This document shows, one piece after another, positions 63,347 to 64,000 of a stretch of 64,000 nucleotides of DNA (its first letter is position 1; each line of letters opens with the position of its first letter). Position numbers and translations under genes: made by a program. The notes under the pieces were generated by a model. That model saw nothing but the letters and a program-made list of their open reading frames with translations, did not search any database and was not told the origin of the DNA. The stretch is from Chitinophaga pinensis (GTDB lineage: Bacteria > Bacteroidota > Bacteroidia > Chitinophagales > CAMDFR01): contig CAMART010000014.1 of NCBI GenBank assembly GCA_945860705.1, positions 1-64,000 of the forward strand, written 5' to 3'.

Positions 63347-64000
63347 TTAGATTTTTTCTCTCCCTTTCAAATACTCATAAAGTATTACATTCATCAGGAG
63401 CATATCGAATCCATAAGATATATCTTCTATAGGTATGGTACCAATACGTATACCTAGGTTTTCAGCATCATTGTACCAAACAACTGGCTCAGATGTAAAT
63501 CCTCCTGTAAGTATTCCGTTTACTATCAAAAAAGGAATCATAGAAATAGCAAAAGCAACTAAAAAAGTAGCTAACCAAGAATAATTTTTGATATATAATA
63601 AAATGCAAAGCAGTGCGCATATAATTAAACTAATAGAAGTATACAGTTTGTCATAATTATATATTGCCAACACAAAGGATAAAACACCAACAGCTATGCT
63701 AATTTTTTTCGTATTAAATGTAATCTTAAAATGAAATGTAAGAGATTCATAGATGAATAAACAACAATAAGGTATCACAATAAAAAATAATACCTCTTCT
63801 ATTGGTAAGTTTCCAATGTGTAATCCTGAGATATACTTTTCATTGAATCCCCAAACTCCTAGTTTTGTAAATATAGAATCCCATATGCAAAAAAATACTG
63901 CTATAGTAAAATGAGCAATGAGTAAATTTTTCCAGTTTTTGTAATATGAAACGCCTTTGACAAAGCTCAATAGAAAAGGGAAAAGCAATGAGCCTGCAAG
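63347..64000 (-). CDS. Lycopene cyclase domain membrane protein (5' end beyond the window)
   Basis: The coding frame stays open to the right edge and lacks a clear start inside the window. It encodes at least 217 residues with about six hydrophobic segments. FFCIWDSIFTKLGVWGFNE, then LPIEEVLFFIVIPYCCLFIYE and later IPIEDISYGFDMLLMN are the paired motifs of heterodimeric or fused CrtYcd-type lycopene cyclases. These cyclise lycopene to beta-carotene, suggesting that the organism makes carotenoids. The upstream gene or the start is not visible, and no other crt gene is in the window. Confidence 0.85.
   Translation of the reverse strand, partial: LAGSLLFPFLLSFVKGVSYYKNWKNLLIAHFTIAVFFCIWDSIFTKLGVWGFNEKYISGLHIGNLPIEEVLFFIVIPYCCLFIYESLTFHFKITFNTKKISIAVGVLSFVLAIYNYDKLYTSISLIICALLCILLYIKNYSWLATFLVAFAISMIPFLIVNGILTGGFTSEPVVWYNDAENLGIRIGTIPIEDISYGFDMLLMNVILYEYLKGREKI

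Overview
The window is AT-rich chromosomal DNA from a gliding or type IX secretion (T9SS) bacterium of the phylum Bacteroidota. It looks most like the Chitinophagales/Saprospirales/Cytophagales side, though I cannot place it to genus. The evidence is gldA-gldF-gldG, PorP/SprF and PorV-type proteins, three secreted proteins with the 'gliding motility-associated' C-terminal domain (type B T9SS signal), one type A T9SS cargo, a TonB-dependent receptor, and TAnnTTTG -7 boxes upstream of many start codons with no obvious Shine-Dalgarno sequences.

Layout. 1-142: the end of an IS3-like element. 0.2-4.8 kb: YqeY-like protein, a frameshifted Rieske protein, an FAD oxidoreductase, accA, a DUF6913 protein and dapA. 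4.9-5.35 kb: a gene-free mosaic of nested inverted repeats. 5.4-9.8 kb (minus): the gldA-gldF-gldG-DUF4340 operon. 9.9-11.3 kb: a REP/RAYT island (palindromes, an orphan small membrane protein and an intact REP-associated tyrosine transposase). 11.3-14.3 kb: WbqC-like, GWxTD and DUF1295 proteins. 14.3-21.4 kb (minus): a housekeeping run of pepA, pdxA, DUF177, rpmF, fabH, efp, accB and accC. 21.5-23.2 kb: rsmA and a 2-hydroxyacid dehydrogenase. 23.4-32.8 kb: an outer-membrane trio (TonB-dependent receptor, 1446-residue surface protein, PorV-like barrel). 32.9-35.3 kb: greA, a HIT protein, ruvC and a flippase-like membrane protein. 35.3-42.0 kb (minus): a type B cargo, PorP/SprF and OmpA/PD40 operon. 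42-47.5 kb: an arginase-fold protein with lost metal ligands, an amino acid dehydrogenase, a sodium:proton antiporter and an unrecognised protein. 47.6-53.1 kb: a type B repeat protein, a frameshifted type A cargo and an App1-like phosphatase. 53.1-54.0 kb: a second REP/RAYT island with unrelated palindromes and a frameshifted transposase, bracketed by a 26-bp direct repeat. 54.1-64 kb: asnS, another type B cargo, a deoxynucleoside kinase, trpS, gatC, an ABC ATPase, a beta-barrel protein and a lycopene cyclase cut by the window edge.

How the genes work together. accA, accB, accC and fabH supply malonyl-CoA and the first condensation of fatty acid synthesis. The Gld ABC transporter, the PorP/SprF operon, the PorV-like protein and the large adhesin-like cargos all belong to surface secretion and, probably, gliding. 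The most unusual content is the two independent REP/RAYT islands, each with its own palindrome, and the 4.9-5.35 kb palindrome mosaic. I found no CRISPR array, tRNA or rRNA, and no complete defence system.
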